DNA from: Physcia stellaris
Taxonomy: Eukaryota; Ascomycota; Lecanoromycetes; Caliciales; Physciaceae
Assembly: GCA_018902385.1 (NCBI GenBank)
Contig: JABSSW010000053.1
Span: 62,001-126,000 of the forward strand
Length of the DNA stretch: 64,000 nucleotides
Reading direction: 5' to 3'
Shown: in pieces, positions 36,519-48,400 of the stretch
Position numbering within the stretch: the stretch's first letter is position 1
Layout of the letters: each line of letters starts with the position of its first letter
The notes under the pieces: model-generated
Told to the model about the DNA's origin: nothing
Seen by the model: the letters and a program-made list of their open reading frames with translations, nothing else
Database searches by the model: none
Translations under genes and position numbers: made by a program

Positions 36519-38306
36519 TCAACTCCCCTCAATACCCACCACCCCCTCCCTCCCCAAACCCCTCCGCCCACTCCCACCCCCAGCTCCATAAAGCACCTCC
36601 AACACCCTCCCCTTCTGCACCTCCCTCACCTTCCTCAAATAGTCATACGTCCCCTCCAAGCCGCGAATCTGCTCTTCCACACCGACCGTACTGCCCCCCT
36701 GGCCCATCCCCCCCGCGCCCCTAACCAGCGGACTCACCAACTTCCTCCTCAGATTCTCAAGATTACTTTTCAGCGCATGCAACTTCCCATTATGCTCGAC
36801 CAACAAACTCTTATTCTGCGTCGTCTTGGCACGCACAGACGCCAACAAGCTCTTATTCTTCTCGTACTTGCGCAACGTGGCGGCATTGGGGCCGACGATG
36901 CGCGTCCAGAGGCTGGAGAGGAATTCACTCTGGAGCGTTTCCTGCGTCGTGCTTTCGCGGATGGTGGTGCGTTGGAGATTGAGGAATTGGCGGTCGATGC
37001 GCTCGAAGAGGGAGAAGAGGGTCGTGCTGTAGGTCAGTTCGCTGTTGATGGAGTCTTCGAGCACGGAGAGGAATTCGGTGAAGGTGCGTTGCAGGGTTTG
37101 GTGCGTGCGCTGCGAGTGCGTTGCGCCGAAGAGGGCGGTGAATGCTTTTCCTAACGTGGTTGGACGGTGGGTGGAGCGCGATTCGAGGACGCCGAGGGTC
37201 GAGAGGAGGGAGTGGATGTTTGTGAATGCGCTGCTGAGGCCGCCGAGGGGGAGGGTGGAGAGGGCGGAGAGTTCGCGCTGCGCCCATTCCATGACGATGA
37301 GGATGCCGTCGATGTCGCCGTCTACGTTTGCGAAGAATTTCGTTAGTTCAATGCCTAGCGTTTTTAGCGACTCGGAGAGGGCGTCGAGTTCGTTGACGAT
37401 GAGCGGCGCGGAGGTCATGTTTGCAGAGCGCACGCTCTCGCCGAGATCCCAGACTGCGACGCCTGTTTCTTGCAGGTCGCCGATTTGACGGATGCCGTTT
37501 TCGGAGTAGTGGATTAAAGGCTCGAAGGAGCGGGCGAGTCCGGCGACTTTGACAAGATCGGGCACTGGCGGGAGGGAGGGCGTGTGGGTTAGCAGGCGGA
37601 GGGTGAAGATTGCGAGGAGGAGGATGGCGATGGTTGTAGAGAGTGAGGTCCATGACTTGGAAGCGTTGGTGGTATAGGTGCGGACGTAGGTGAGGAAGGC
37701 TTCTATGGGTTCGGTGCGGTGTTGGACTTCGGCGCGAACTGCGAACCGGATATCTTTGAAATTGTCAGTTTGTTGCCCCAGTACCTATACAATGATATGC
37801 GCTATACAATTATTTCCATTTTCAGGTGGAGACGGTGCTGGCTCCTCGGCCTGCTCGAATTGCTGGCCAAAATCTTGACCTCCACCAGCGAAAGGTTGAG
37901 GGCTAGGGGAGCGCTCTTTTGTTGGCGATCTGGAACCCTGTGGTAACGGTATGTTCGCTGGTATCAATGTATCATCTTCAGCTCCTCGAATATCCTCATG
38001 TTGCGGACTCGTCTGCCGTGACCGTGAAGGGCTTTGTGAGAGCTTTGTGGGATCACTCCCTGGATACGGCTGATGCCGATACCACCCTCCAGTGGCACTA
38101 TTCCTCCATGCTGGCGGTGACCAAGGCTCCTCTGATACTGACTCGGCATCTGCGTCTGAATCTTCCGATTTGAAGCCGGAGTGCTGAGAAGGGAGGCCAA
38201 AAAGGGGGGAGCGATTCTCGTTGTTCTCGAAGTCTTCCAAAGATGCGGATAATGATGGATGCGATTCGTACATGTTGTTCAACGAATTGATGCGATTTGG
38301 GAGCAT
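36519..38306 (-). CDS. Conserved fungal single-pass membrane protein
   Basis: Exons 38306-37808 and 37753-36519 give 577 aa, in frame across a 54-nt GT...AG intron with an ACTGAC branch sequence. N-terminal third is disordered and rich in Ser/Pro/Glu (MLPNRINSLNNMYESHPSLS, PWSPPAWRN). After the intron comes YIRFAVRAEVQHRTEP, a membrane helix (TTIAILLLAIFTLRLL, about residues 225-245), and then 330 residues of mostly helical, Leu/Glu/Lys-rich sequence suggesting coiled coils. A glycine-rich stretch lies near the C-terminus. I recall similar hypothetical proteins across Pezizomycotina, but no function is known. It is the only clear gene in the island between the two transposon blocks and has normal codon use. 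Confidence 0.75.
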
Positions 38307-38930
38307 CTCACAATCATATCGATAATGGTGGATCAGAAAAGGTCAATTGCTTGGTACAAATATGCGAATCCTGTGCGCTGTAAAGTATATCATCAGTCAT
38401 AGTTGTATGAGAGAGGGACCAACCTAGCAGACCTTGAAACACCTGAGGCAAGCAACCTTCCTCGTCGCAGCGCAAGATGAGTCAAGCACAAGTAGTGAAG
38501 CGAGTGTAGGGATAGTGAAGGTCACAGCAAGCAAGTGGACTTGAATGGAGGTTGAGGGATCGAGGGGCAAGCTTGAGCACAGTTCATCGTCGAGGTGGCT
38601 GGGCGAATCAATTGGCGATGCGACAGAGATTCAAAGCCAATCACATGTCAGAGATCCATCTCGGGAGCTTGATTCCATGCAAGGGGTCCACGGAGGGGGA
38701 GTAGGCCCGACGCCGACTAGCTTATCGATATCGATATCTTATCGATAAAGAGGCTCGAGTCACTCTCGAGCCACCCCAGTCGAGCATCAGGGCCAACCGC
38801 CAACAAGGCTGTGACACTCTCGATGGAGCAACATCACTCTGATATCATTTCTGATATTTAACTTACTCAACAAGTTCCGATCAATACCGAGTGCCCACTT
38901 GATTCTCATGGATGCTTCCAGTTTCCGCGA
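38307..38930. other. Intergenic region with palindromes
   Basis: Leader of the membrane-protein gene and unassigned DNA. It contains a cluster of ATCGAT palindromes (38721-38747) and a perfect hairpin at 38752-38772. Confidence 0.5.
38752..38772 (+). repeat. Perfect 8-bp inverted repeat
   Basis: GGCTCGAG and CTCGAGCC are separated by five bases (TCACT). It directly follows three overlapping ATCGAT motifs. It could be a dimeric factor site or a hairpin; no homologue is recognised. Confidence 0.7.
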
Positions 38931-39180
38931 ACACAGGCAGAACCAGGGATGAACAGCTGGTAGGCCGAGCTGGGATATCCCATGGTCTGCTGTGATGCTG
39001 TCTTCGTCACTGATGGTACCCATTTTGAGAAAACGTGTACCCGTTCTTGACACAAAGCATATGAATAGTACAACATGAAAGAGACATAATCTTCTGATTC
39101 CGTAACGAGTCGGGTAATCGCAGGTCGGTAGGGCAAAAATATGAAATTTATAACCACCTACCCGGCCATGGGATAGATCG
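38870..39180 (-). pseudogene. Truncated copy of the 24.6-kb gene 5' end (dispersed repeat, copy 2)
   Basis: Homologous to 24,640-24,925 in the same orientation. An open frame from a start at 39023 (MGTISDEDSITADHG) runs to a donor-like GTAAGT at about 38,871, mirroring the first exon of copy 1. About 130 bases upstream of the ATG is a TATAAA. No second exon follows, and the match ends near the hairpin cluster, so only the 5' end was copied or kept. The first-exon frame here is open, unlike copy 1. Confidence 0.5.
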
Positions 39181-39349
39181 ACACCAACAGTACAGTAAAT
39201 CAGTGTATTCCATGACTTGGTTGCGGTCCTCGAAACAGGCAGCTAGCTCCAAGGCGCAGCTTCCGACTCGTCCCAAGTCGGTCGACAATAGTCTATGGCA
39301 AGGCGCCCAATGGTGCGAGTAGTGCACCACAGGCCTCATACTATACTAT

Positions 39350-42300
39350 ACTACCGATTTTTGAGATGTACTATTTCACAGAAGCTCAATACTATATTAT
39401 ATTACGAAATTTGATGGTGCATCAGTAGTGCATCGATAATACGTATAATACGTAAATGTTTTGAAAATTTTCGAAAGTTTTATTGCGAAAACAGTTGCGA
39501 CAGACGATAATTCTCGAAATATTTAACAAATTTACATACAAATTGATTTTGTTCGTTTTTTGATTTCGTGCAAAATTTGTTTGATGTATTGATCAACTCA
39601 TTTGACGTCATTCGTTCGAATTCGAAATTTTGCATTGAAATATCATTTTCGTTTGACGTTATTCGTTCGAATTCGAAATCTTTGCAACGATGTATAATTC
39701 AATTTTTTTGTGAATTTTTTCATTTCGTCGTTCAAAATCAATACGACGTGTGAAATGCTATGCAAAAATATAATATTATTACATAATTACACGAGAATAT
39801 CGAAATGAAAAAACAAATACAAAGAATCTGACAAAACATATGTAAAAGATTTGATCATAAACGAAATTCGATTTTGTCATTCGATGTGATAAAATAAAAG
39901 TGTTAACTTTAATGATTGATCAAATGTTGATTTCAAATGTTGAAATCGATGCGACGTTCGTCACATTATTTTTCGTTTTTTTTCAATTTCGTTTCGAAAC
40001 GATTAATTCATCGCTTTTTTCTTTTTATCGATCGACAGAGTACGCGATCTTGATGACTTGTTTCTAGACGTGTACAATTCATAATAATTGCGACAATCAT
40101 GAAAACGTACAGAAATTTGAAATGTAATCGACGAAAACGACGAAGATGATTTTTGCAAACGATGCGATTTTGAAAATTCACTTTTGATTCGTAACGAAAA
40201 AATTATTAAAACTTGAATGTGCAGAAATATCGCGTCATTTCGTATGAAAAAAAGACGTTTTTTTTCGACAAATTCTTGAACATGCATGCGAAATTCATTA
40301 ATAGTTAATACAAATACACGAAAAAACATGAGAAAACGTTTTCGAATTTTTATTCGAAATTTGATTGCGAGACATGAATCATGATATTTGCAAATAAATG
40401 ATATGATAAATCATTTGAAAATATCTGAAATTCGAAAATCTTGAAACAGATTGATCGAAATGAGAAAATTGTTCAACGTTTTGAATTTCTGATCGAAATA
40501 ACGATTCGCTTTTATCAGATTTTCGATATGAATAAAAATATCTGTGTTTTGATGACGAATGCAAATTTATGCGAAATACATGAAATCGAAATCATTGCAA
40601 TTGATAAAGAAATTGATTCGCAATTAATTCGCGAAAAATGCAAACGATAACGTAAATGATTGAACGAAAATTTGTTTCTTCAAAGTTTAATACGTAATTT
40701 AGAATGTAAAGAATCGAAAATTCGAACTTTTGAATGTAATGAAAACATTAATGTAAACATCGAATTTTTGAAACATCAAATCGATTTCATTACGAGAAAA
40801 CGATTTCGTCGTGTCGATAAAATCATTGTTTCGATGTTTAACGCATTGATATTCGCGCATATATGAAAGTTAATTCGTACATTGAATTTAACAAAACGTG
40901 CATGTAATAAATTTTCTAAAAATCAAATAATTTGCACGAATTTTACAAATAATTTCGTCATTCATTAATAAACAATATTTCGAAAACATGTGTTGTTGAA
41001 AACTTTTCGAATTCGAACTTTTCAAATTTTGACTAATCGATGTTTTCTGATTGATTGCAAACAGAAAATAAACGATAATGCGAAATTGATATGTGACAAA
41101 TGATCGAACGTCAAAATTTTGCGAAAAAGCAAAATTTTTTGATATTGACGTAAATCAAATTTTCTAGACTTTTCACGAAACATGCGAATCAAATCATGAA
41201 TAATGAGATAAAATTTCTGATATTTTGATACGAATGTTCGAAAAGATGAAATTGATAATTTTTTCATTGATTTTGATGTGATATTGAATGTCGCAATAGA
41301 AAAATGCGAACATTTCGATAATATTGATTCAAATATCGATATAAATGTTGCAAAAAAAATCGACGAAACAAACGAACAAACGTTTGCTGATTTCTTTTTG
41401 ATTTTGAATGTGATTTTCAATGTAAAGAATGAAAATTCGAACTTTTGATGTTTTGTGACTGAATATTCGAACAATTTATTTTTCGTTTTTTTTCAGTTTC
41501 GTTTCGAAACGACAAATTTCTTATTTTTATTGAATGACACGATCAATGATCGAAACGACTTGTCGATAAACGTTAATGCAATTTATTGTTGCAATTGACA
41601 TAATCGAAACGATTACAAAAACAAAAAAAAAATCGAAAAAAAACGAAAAAATATGAAAATGAAAAAAGAAATTTTCGAATCGATGTCGAAAACATCGAAC
41701 ATTTTGTATGATAATTTGATCGATTTTTCAAACAAACTTTTGTTGAAAACAATGCGAATTGATTTCGCAAACATGTGTTGTTTCGAAATTTTCGATTTTA
41801 AATATTTCGAAATTTTATTAATTGAAGTTTTTTGATTGATTGCAAATTTAAAATAAAAAATAATTCGCATTTGATTTGAAAAAATATTTCGAAAAATACG
41901 TTTATTTGATTTTCGAGTTGATTCTTTTGACTGTAAAATAAATTTTTTTTTTGAATTTTTCATCGAACATTTCGAACAGATTTTCGATAATGAAATAATA
42001 TTTTTCGAAAAAATTGAACATGATCGATCGAATTGACGAAAATCAAAATTTTGCGAAAAACGACAACGATTTTGATGTTGTTGCAAATCAAATGATTTAT
42101 GTTTTTCGACAAACATGCGATTCAAATCATTCACAATCAAATAAAATTTTTGAATGTAAAATTTTTGATGTTTTCGAACTGAATCAGCGATGAAATTGAT
42201 GAAAAAATGAACGAACAAACGACAATTGAACTTTTTTCATCGATTTTGAATTAATTTTGTATGTCGCAATCGAAAAATTCGAACATTTCGATGATAAAAA

Positions 42301-42484
42301 TTGCGAAATTATTGTCGTCGAAAATATTTGATTTCGTGATATTGCAAAAAAAATAAATGATTTTTGCGAAACAAACGAAACAAACGAATAAATGTTTGTT
42401 GATTTTTCAATGATTTTGTATGTGAATTCTGATGCAAATGTTCGAACATTCAAGTTTTTGACAAATTTTCGAACATGATGTTTT
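39350..42484 (-). mobile_element. Old, hypermutated C2H2/Gag-like retroelement remnant (left part)
   Basis: AT-rich fossil on the minus strand, related to the intact element at 42,485-45,251. Recognisable protein remnants at 42,453-42,184, 42,218-41,613 and 41,474-41,022 match the intact family's C-terminal region (its DDLVRMF and RITSYF blocks). The block occurs twice, and DNA around 40,980-41,050 resembles 41,765-41,880, so a tandem or partial second copy is present. Heavily broken (dozens of breaks), old. The fossil continues on the far side of the later insertions at 45,252-45,462, 52,933-54,036 and 60,689-60,965. Confidence 0.7.
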
Positions 42485-45251
42485 TGTGACGAGCGTACTA
42501 TGTGTTGGACCCTGGTAGGTGTTTGAACCCTTATCTTATCACACCGGGATCCGGGCCCGGATCCCGCCTATGACCAAACCACCTACATATGGCCTGCCAG
42601 GCCCCCATAGTTAGTTCTGCAGTCTAGAATCCTGTTGTTTACCCATATCATTGCATGGCACCTTACATTATTCTAGACTCTATCAAACCCAACCGGGGTA
42701 TGTCTTCGTACATGCTCCACCATAGCCGAAAGTAAGGCAACGGATTGAGCATTGAAGCTCGTCGACCAGGTCTAGGTTCTAGACCACCAAATCAACGAAC
42801 CTCCACTCACTCCATTACCTATCTTCGGCCCTATACACCTACCTACCGCTCGTTTGTGATACGCGAGATTAAATAAGCATTCACACCCCCTGAAAGCCGG
42901 TTCCGAAACCTCAAACCAGACCTCAGAACCGTCACGATAACTCAGCACTCGAACCACCTATCTGCTTCGAGAACCCTTCAGAATCATACCTATTTACCTA
43001 GCAAATCAGCACTTGTCCCCTGTCTCGGTGATAGCTTCAATAACACCTCGAATCAGACCGGCCCCGAGATACCCAATACCTACATCATCATTTCTATTGG
43101 AGAACCTTTCGAAATCCTACCTATTTACCTAGCAAATCGGCCGTCTTCTCCAGCTTTCGCGATACGAAGGATGCATTGTCCAGTCTGTCACGTCGACCTT
43201 CCTACAGGCCTCACCAATAATCCCTTGCAAGAGCATTGTAGCAGATCATACCCCTGCCTCATAGCAATCATGAAGGAACAGGTCAAGGGATATGCACACA
43301 AGCGAGAGCATATTGAACAGGCAGCTCGGCAACGAGCAGAGGAAAAAGAACAACAGAAGCAAGCCGAGCAAGAAGAACAGAAGAAAGCCGAATTGGCCCG
43401 TCAAGAAGCCCAGAAGCGAGCGGACCCCGAGGTCGCGAAAGCCGAAATCCTGAAGGTCAAGCAACGGCTGCAAGAGCTACGTCAACGACGAGCTCAAAGA
43501 GAGGCTATCGAAGCTGCAAGACCTATACCAACACCCCGTGATATCGGTATATTCGATCCAACACTCATATGCGATATCCAGGAGTTCGGGTTGTATAGTC
43601 ACGTAACAGGCTTTCTGCAACACCTTGAGCGCCAGCAAAGTCAACACCAATATCGGAAGTCAGATGTGCTCGCTCTGTTACCCAAATGCCTTCGAGGCCC
43701 TGCATTCGCATGGTTCAAAGATCAGACCTTCACCACCATACAAGACTTCGGCCGCGGGCTAGCATGTGCATTTCCTACTACCTCGCTTGAACCCGCACCG
43801 AAAACACCAAATCAGTCATCTACATCTACTACGCATGCTTCACATCCTCCGCCTCAGTATCACTCGTGCGTCGAATGCTCCGCCCAATTCTCCTCATTAA
43901 GTCGACTTCTGGAGCATACCAAGCAAGAGAACGCTTGCTCCAGGGCCGTCTGCAAGCAATGCGAGCAAAGCTTCAACTCCAGGAACAAGCTTCACGAGCA
44001 CATACGCGAGCATCATACTTCGAAATCGATTACATCACCTACTCCACCTACTACACCAAAAGACTCGAATCTCCGAGTCCCTACACTGAAAATCACACTC
44101 AAATCCATGGAGAAGCCAGCTCCGCTTGCTCCACCGACCCCCCTGCAACACCTACATCGATATCTGAACCAGTATCACCAAAGGGTTCGCATCTCCCTAT
44201 TGCGACACTCAATATTACACCAAGGCAAGCGGAGATTGCATCAATGCTAGCCACACGAGGGTTCACACCAAAGCGAGCCGAAATTGCTGCATCCAATTGC
44301 CCGCTTGCTCCTCCGCTTACCCCCTGCAACACCTACATCGATATCTGAACCTGTTTCACCAAGTTCGAATCTCCCGATTGCGACACATAAAATCACACCA
44401 AAATCGATGGAGAAACCACCAGCCAATTCACTTACACCTCCGGCTTCACCTCCTCGAACATCTGTATCAAAACACCAGAAAACTTATCTCACTTTCGATG
44501 ACCTGGTCCGCATGTTTCGTGGGAAGCCTAGGCCAATTGACCTACATTCGCACCGAAAAGGCTCTGCTTCTCCGCAGCGTTTCGGCACTCGTCCATCACG
44601 TCAACCACGCTCCCCTTCTATGCACCAGTCACGAATAACCTCCTACTTCATGCCTGCAACCAATCAGAAGCCGTCGATTAGTCAGGGCTCGAAAAGCTCA
44701 AAACCGAAGACTTCGAAGCAGTACATGCCCGCGGAACCTACCCGCACTGTTTCCAGCAAAGGCTTTCCTGAGAAATCGGCCTTTTCGCCATACAAAATGG
44801 CAGGCATCTCCTACACCTCGCTGCAGTCAAGGTCCTCATCAAGGTCCTCATCCGCATGGCCTACGTCTCCGCCTACGTCTCCGCCGTCCTTTCGATCTCG
44901 GACCCCAGATCACGTTTGTTGCACCTGCTTCGGTCATTCCAGCTTCCGCAATGGCCTGTTCAAGTACCCACGCCCTAGCCAACGATACCCCTCGAACCGC
45001 CGGCCGATGAGAGGAGTGGGAGAGATGGTTAGTCGCTTCGGGGCGAAGCTGGGAGGGAACGGGGGGTAATGTGACGAGCGTACTATGTGTTGGACCCTGG
45101 TAGGTGTTTGAACTCTTATCTTATCACACCGGGATCCGGGCCCGGATCCCGCTATGACCAAACCACCTACATATGTCCTGCCAGGCCCCCATAGTTAGTT
45201 CTGCAGTCTAGAATCCTGTTGTTTACCCATATCATTGCATGGCACCTTACA
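42485..45251 (+). mobile_element. Young LTR element encoding a Gag-like C2H2-finger protein
   Basis: Direct repeats of 183 and 182 bp (42485-42667, 45070-45251) begin TGTGACGAGCG and end CACCTTACA and differ at only a few positions. Five-base target duplication GTTTT on both sides. The purine run GGGAGGGAACGGGGGG just before the right LTR is a polypurine tract in plus orientation. The coding part (about 43171-45069) encodes in order a Cys-rich N-terminus (CPVCHVDLP), a Glu/Gln/Lys coiled coil, a Gag-like stretch (LLPKCLRGPAFAWFKDQ), two C2H2 fingers (CVECSAQF..., CKQCEQSFNSRNKLHEHIREHH) and a Ser/Pro-rich tail. No protease, reverse transcriptase or integrase: a non-autonomous element. It looks close to whole, with about one break, and is recent. 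It sits inside a fossil of its own family. Confidence 0.85.
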
Positions 45252-45462
45252 GTTTTCGAATATAATCGTGAAATTTGTTATTGAAATTGCAATTTTGTTT
45301 GCATTGTTTGCAAATTCGTTGAATTGATGTAATTTTCGTCGAATTTGATGATTTTTGCGAATGAAACAAACATGCAATTGTTGATTTATTCGTTGTTTCG
45401 CATATTAATTTGATTTTATTAATGCGTTTCAAAGTTTCATGTTCGCGAATGTGCTCGAAAAA
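45252..45462 (-). mobile_element. C2H2/Gag-like fossil, middle fragment
   Basis: Short AT-rich piece of the old minus-strand element, lying between the young LTR insertion and the gypsy fossil. Traces of C2H2 fingers are visible on the minus strand (RICKQCKQN). Old and hypermutated. Confidence 0.6.
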
Positions 45463-48400
45463 TGTTATGCGTAAAGTGTGAATTGATTGATTTAGAAACT
45501 ATGAACGGCAGAATGTCAATTTATGTACAGTAACTGCGAGTCGTTGTTGCTTGATCATCACTCATTTAATATGAGACGATGACAAAATTCTTGTCAAATG
45601 CTTTGCAAAAATATTCGATTTAATTTCAGATCATTCAATCTGATTTTATGTCATAACAATCTGTCAACCAAAAAAAAAAAAAAGATCAGTGTCTTCATCA
45701 ATTTCATGTTTTATCATCATGCGTAATCATGTCATGCATCAATCTATTTTTTCTCGTTTTTCGTCTGCCGTTGCGATCATCAGAGTTTTGCGAATGATTG
45801 AACTCGTATTGCTTCAATGAAATTCTGAGAATTCTGTAATCCGGAAATAGATCGTCATTCGTCATATTTCGACTCATAGTCGGTTCATCTGACTAGATAT
45901 TGAGTTACGAAAATTTTGTTGTATTTTTTGATACGTTTGTCGATTAATTTCTCGATTTCATAAAACTTGTATTGATTCGTATCGTTTTCGATCTCAATGA
46001 AATCAAAATAATGAAAACGCGAGCGATTGTAAAAATCAGTTTCGACAAATATTGATTCGAACTGTGCAATAAACACAACGAGATGAATTCGTCATGTTGA
46101 TGACAATTTCAATCTGTACGCGAGACGTTCGATGCGTTCAAAAATTCGAAATGATTCGCAGCGTTGTTGAAATAGTTTCGAATTTGACCTGTCAGACAGT
46201 TTGTAATCTTTGTTGAATTGTAAATAAATCTTTTCTTCTTGTTTTAGTCGAATAGAAATATGACGCGAATCATAATATATTTTGATTTTGACAGTCGCAA
46301 AGTTCGTGACATCGACAATTTCTCGCTGATATTTCATGCGTTAAATTGACAAATTTTGTATTTTTGCTGTGTTGAATGCGATTAGATTTGATATCGCGTT
46401 TCTGATCTTGAATTCGTATATGATCTCGTTGAATGATAAATTTGTAACGATGTTAGACGTGTTGTTTAGCTGAGTCTGAATTGCAAAAAACTAAAATGTA
46501 ATCGATGTTCGAAAACTCGATAACGAAATATTTGATAACAATTTCAACAATCTGATTGATTCGTTTTGACGAATCGTTCGTTTGCGAATGATATGTCATT
46601 GAGACTAGCAATCTCGTGTCTAATTTGATGAAGAACATTTGTCAAAGATTCGACATGAATTTTGAATCACGATCGGAAATTATAGTTTCAGACACTTCTC
46701 AATCGACGATTAATAATCTGTTCAGTAATGCGTTGATTCATTTTTTCGTTTCATAAATGTTTTTGTCGAAAATCAATGAAACTCGACGAAAATGTTTACA
46801 AATTGCGAACATAACAATGTTCATTTCGTCAAACATAATTAAAATGAAATCAATGACAATGATATGAAACGAACGCGAAACGAATGTGATAAACATCAGT
46901 TTTTCGTAAAATCGATAACGCTTGATTTGTGCTAACTGACAAATAAAACAATGCTCGATGTATTTTTTGATCTTTCGCGAAAATCGAAATATGTATAACG
47001 TACTGAAAATTCTGTCATAGCATCGATGAATTCTCGAATGATAATTTTGATCGTGAATTAAACGAAATATTTCGCGTTTCATCGTGATCGATATACACGA
47101 TCGACGCGAATCAATGTCAACGTGATATATAATCGTCATTCGTATTTATCGCAAAATTGATCTCTGTTTTGAGTTTTTTTGATATAAACTTCGTATCGTC
47201 ATCTTTTTGCTCATTGACGTTTCGTTTCGCTACGTTGTCTCCGAACGACGATGAGATTTGAAAATTTCGAATCGACAATTCTTGTTTTTTCGTGCATTCG
47301 GATCGTCAGCGATTTTAGCATCGTGATCATGTTTCGTCATGTTTTTTCGTTTTGATATTCGTTTTTGATTTTCTTCTTTAGATTTTTCGACATTGCGATA
47401 AAAATGCTTTGAAAAACGTAACAATCGAAATTATTCGAAAAATCGATTATTTCGTCATGATATGTGTTCAAATCAAACTTATCTTTTGAATTCTTGTCGA
47501 TTTGCTCATTTTCAAAAGTTAATCTTGATAACGCATTCGGAACGACATGATTTTTTTTTTTTTTGATTTATATTTCATTTTCAATCTAAACTGTGACAGA
47601 TAAACTGAAACACGAACGAAACGAAAATTGAGTTTATCGATGTTGTTCGAATTCATCGTGATTTGTTTAGCGATGAAAATATTGACGACATGATTCGTGA
47701 ACACAATAATGATATTTTTGATTGTTTTTATCATATGTCGAACTTTTCTGACAATTCATATTAAGTCACACATTTCGAATTCGATGAGTCAATATTTGAT
47801 TTCGACTTCGTTCAACATTTTGCTTAGAAATAGAATGAGTTCGATGTCGTTACGTTTGAATTTGTCTGAATTGCTGTTTGTTTTAAAATGATAGATTATC
47901 GCGTCGAATTCGCGTCGTTTAAACGCGTCGATATCGATGTACAATTCTCGATCGGAATTGAAATGTATCAGAAATGAGATTTTGCTAAAAGTCTTTTGCA
48001 ATAGTCGATATGACTTTAATTTTTCAATTGAAAAATTGTTCATTACAATTTTTTGCGAATAGATTTTGCGAATCGTTTTTTTGTTGCTTGAAAATTGACG
48101 TAAAAATAAGATTTTGCGACGTTGTAACGCGTTCGTCTTTTGAAGCATAAAACGCGACGAATTCTCGTAATCATTCTGTTAAATCTAAATAGATTTTCAA
48201 ATTTTTCAGAATATAAAAAAGTTCAGTTTGATTATTGTCTTCAATTTATCGATTGCGATAGTGAAATCAAAAACGTCAATTTTTTGATCAAGAAGTGCGA
48301 TCGTAAAATAGCCGAGAAATGACTTCTTCGGCGACAGGCTAATCTCATAGGTATTCAGTCGTTCGAATACCGAGTGTAAATGAGTCATATGTTTTTCAAG

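Noticed and set aside
42485-42667. Satellite or segmental duplication for the 183-bp repeat pair
   Set aside because: TG...CA ends, a five-base target duplication and a polypurine tract show they are LTRs.
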